Of a stretch of 49,035 bases of DNA, positions 47,992 through 49,035 are shown in pieces. The position numbers were made by a program, and so were the translations under genes. The DNA comes from Coriobacteriia bacterium (lineage in GTDB: Bacteria > Actinomycetota > Coriobacteriia > Anaerosomatales > PALSA-660), in the NCBI GenBank assembly GCA_023252055.1, contig JAHEXP010000006.1:1-49035 (forward strand), in the 5' to 3' direction. Under the pieces are notes generated by a model. That model was not told the origin of the DNA. It saw only the letters and a program-made list of their open reading frames with translations, and did no database searches. The number at the start of each line of letters is the position of its first letter. Position 1 is the first letter of the stretch.

Positions 47992-49035
47992 CTACTTCGT
48001 GGTGGCGGTGATCGCCGCCGACACCGTCGAGCCGGCCGCGTTCACCGCAGCGACGCGTACGTAGTACTTCTTGGTGCGCGACAGTCCGGTGATGTTGTAG
48101 GAAGTGGCGCTGGCGGTCGTGGTCTTGGTCGTCCATGGGCCGTTCGACCCGGTCGCATACTGGACTTGGATCGACGTCCTCGTAGCGCCGCTGGTCGGCA
48201 GCGTCCAGCCGATGTTCAGCGTGCCCGAACCGGCGGTCACCAAGTGAACGCTCGTGACCGCCATCGGGAGCTGGCCTGCGCTCTTGGCCGTAACGACGTT
48301 GGACCACACCGAGAACGCCGAGGCGCTCTCCGCACGCACCCGGTAGTAATAGGTGGTGGATGCCGCAACGGTGGTGTCGGTGAATCCGGTCGACGTACCG
48401 GACGTCAGGAACGTCCACACGTTCGTGGCGAAGGTCGGATCGGTGGAGCGCTGCGTGAACATGTCGGCCGCGGCAGGAGACGTGGCGTTGTTCTTCCACT
48501 TCAGCACGATCTGAGGCGCGTTCACGCTCGCCGCCGATGGCGTTGCCGCGAGCCCGGTGGGTGCGGTGGGCGACGCCTGGAAGTCCACGGCGCGCATCAT
48601 GTCGTTCTCTTCGTGGCCCAGCAGGTGGCAGTGCCACACGTACTCCCAGCCGAAGTTGGCGAGGACGTTCGTCATGGTGATCGGGTTGCCGGTCGTCGGA
48701 TCGGTGACCGTGAGCGTCGCTCCGAGAGGCTGGGTCGGGTCGAGCGGACGGACGCTGTCGCCGATCTTGAACGGCAGGGTGGGAGCGACCGGCCGCATCG
48801 CGACGATGCAGTCCTCGAGCGGGTTCATGCGGACTGTCTCTTTCCAGCCGAGTTCGTTGGGCTCCGGCGGCTTGACCGCGCCGTCCCAACCCACGCGGTT
48901 GATGACCTGGACGTTGAACAGGTGGAAGTGGATCCAGTGTGTGTCCACGCCGTTGTGCGTGATCTTCCAGATCTGCGTGCCGTCACCCAGCGTGACCGGG
49001 CCCACCGCGCCGGAGTCCTTGAGCGTCTCGGTGAC
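47992..49035 (-). CDS. Multicopper oxidase, C-terminal part, with two FnIII-like domains (runs off right edge)
   Basis: THWIHFHLFNVQ and VWHCHLLGHEENDMM copper motifs; then two Ig/FnIII-like repeats ending ...TYYYRVRAESASAFSVWS and ...KYYVRVAAVNAAGST; reading frame open to the window edge. Confidence 0.85.
   Translation of the reverse strand, partial: VTETLKDSGAVGPVTLGDGTQIWKITHNGVDTHWIHFHLFNVQVINRVGWDGAVKPPEPNELGWKETVRMNPLEDCIVAMRPVAPTLPFKIGDSVRPLDPTQPLGATLTVTDPTTGNPITMTNVLANFGWEYVWHCHLLGHEENDMMRAVDFQASPTAPTGLAATPSAASVNAPQIVLKWKNNATSPAAADMFTQRSTDPTFATNVWTFLTSGTSTGFTDTTVAASTTYYYRVRAESASAFSVWSNVVTAKSAGQLPMAVTSVHLVTAGSGTLNIGWTLPTSGATRTSIQVQYATGSNGPWTTKTTTASATSYNITGLSRTKKYYVRVAAVNAAGSTVSAAITATTK

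Overview
High-GC, densely packed bacterial chromosomal segment. Gene content suggests an anaerobic or facultative actinobacterium, possibly Coriobacteriia/OPB41-like; this is inference only. Most genes lie on the minus strand. Contents from left to right: (1) the 5' part of a nuo operon, nuoA-B-C-D-H-I-J-K-L, with no nuoE/F/G between C/D and H; (2) a zinc-ribbon protein and a folate cluster (folE, folP, an unknown gene, folK); (3) a Tad/Flp pilus locus (tadE, VWA-tadG, two flp pilins, cpaB, tadZ, tadA, a VWA-TadB fusion, tadC), preceded by a GAF/HisKA_3 kinase and a NarL-type regulator; (4) ftsH, hpt, tilS; (5) a type II NADH-dehydrogenase-like flavoprotein; (6) a branched-chain amino acid ABC transporter (livJ-H-M-G-F); (7) cysK-rrf2; (8) glutaredoxin plus a ferredoxin:thioredoxin-reductase-like/Rieske fusion; (9) a PIG-L deacetylase and a cysteine-rich 2x[4Fe-4S] protein; (10) SbcD/SbcC-like (YhaO/YhaN) proteins and DegV; (11) a cyclic-2,3-DPG-synthetase-like GTPase and carbamate kinase; (12) a Met/His-rich SHOCT protein and a secreted NlpC/P60-like hydrolase; (13) a type IV minor-pilin-like operon and the C-terminal part of a multicopper oxidase carrying FnIII domains. 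The most interesting signals are the FTR-Rieske fusion with its overlapping glutaredoxin gene; an 18-bp dyad-like motif (17/18 identical) repeated upstream of tadE and flp2 beside a NarL-type regulator; the VWA-TadB fusion; the Ig-stacked prepilin; and the EFG-less complex I. No tRNA, rRNA, CRISPR array or insertion sequence was recognised.
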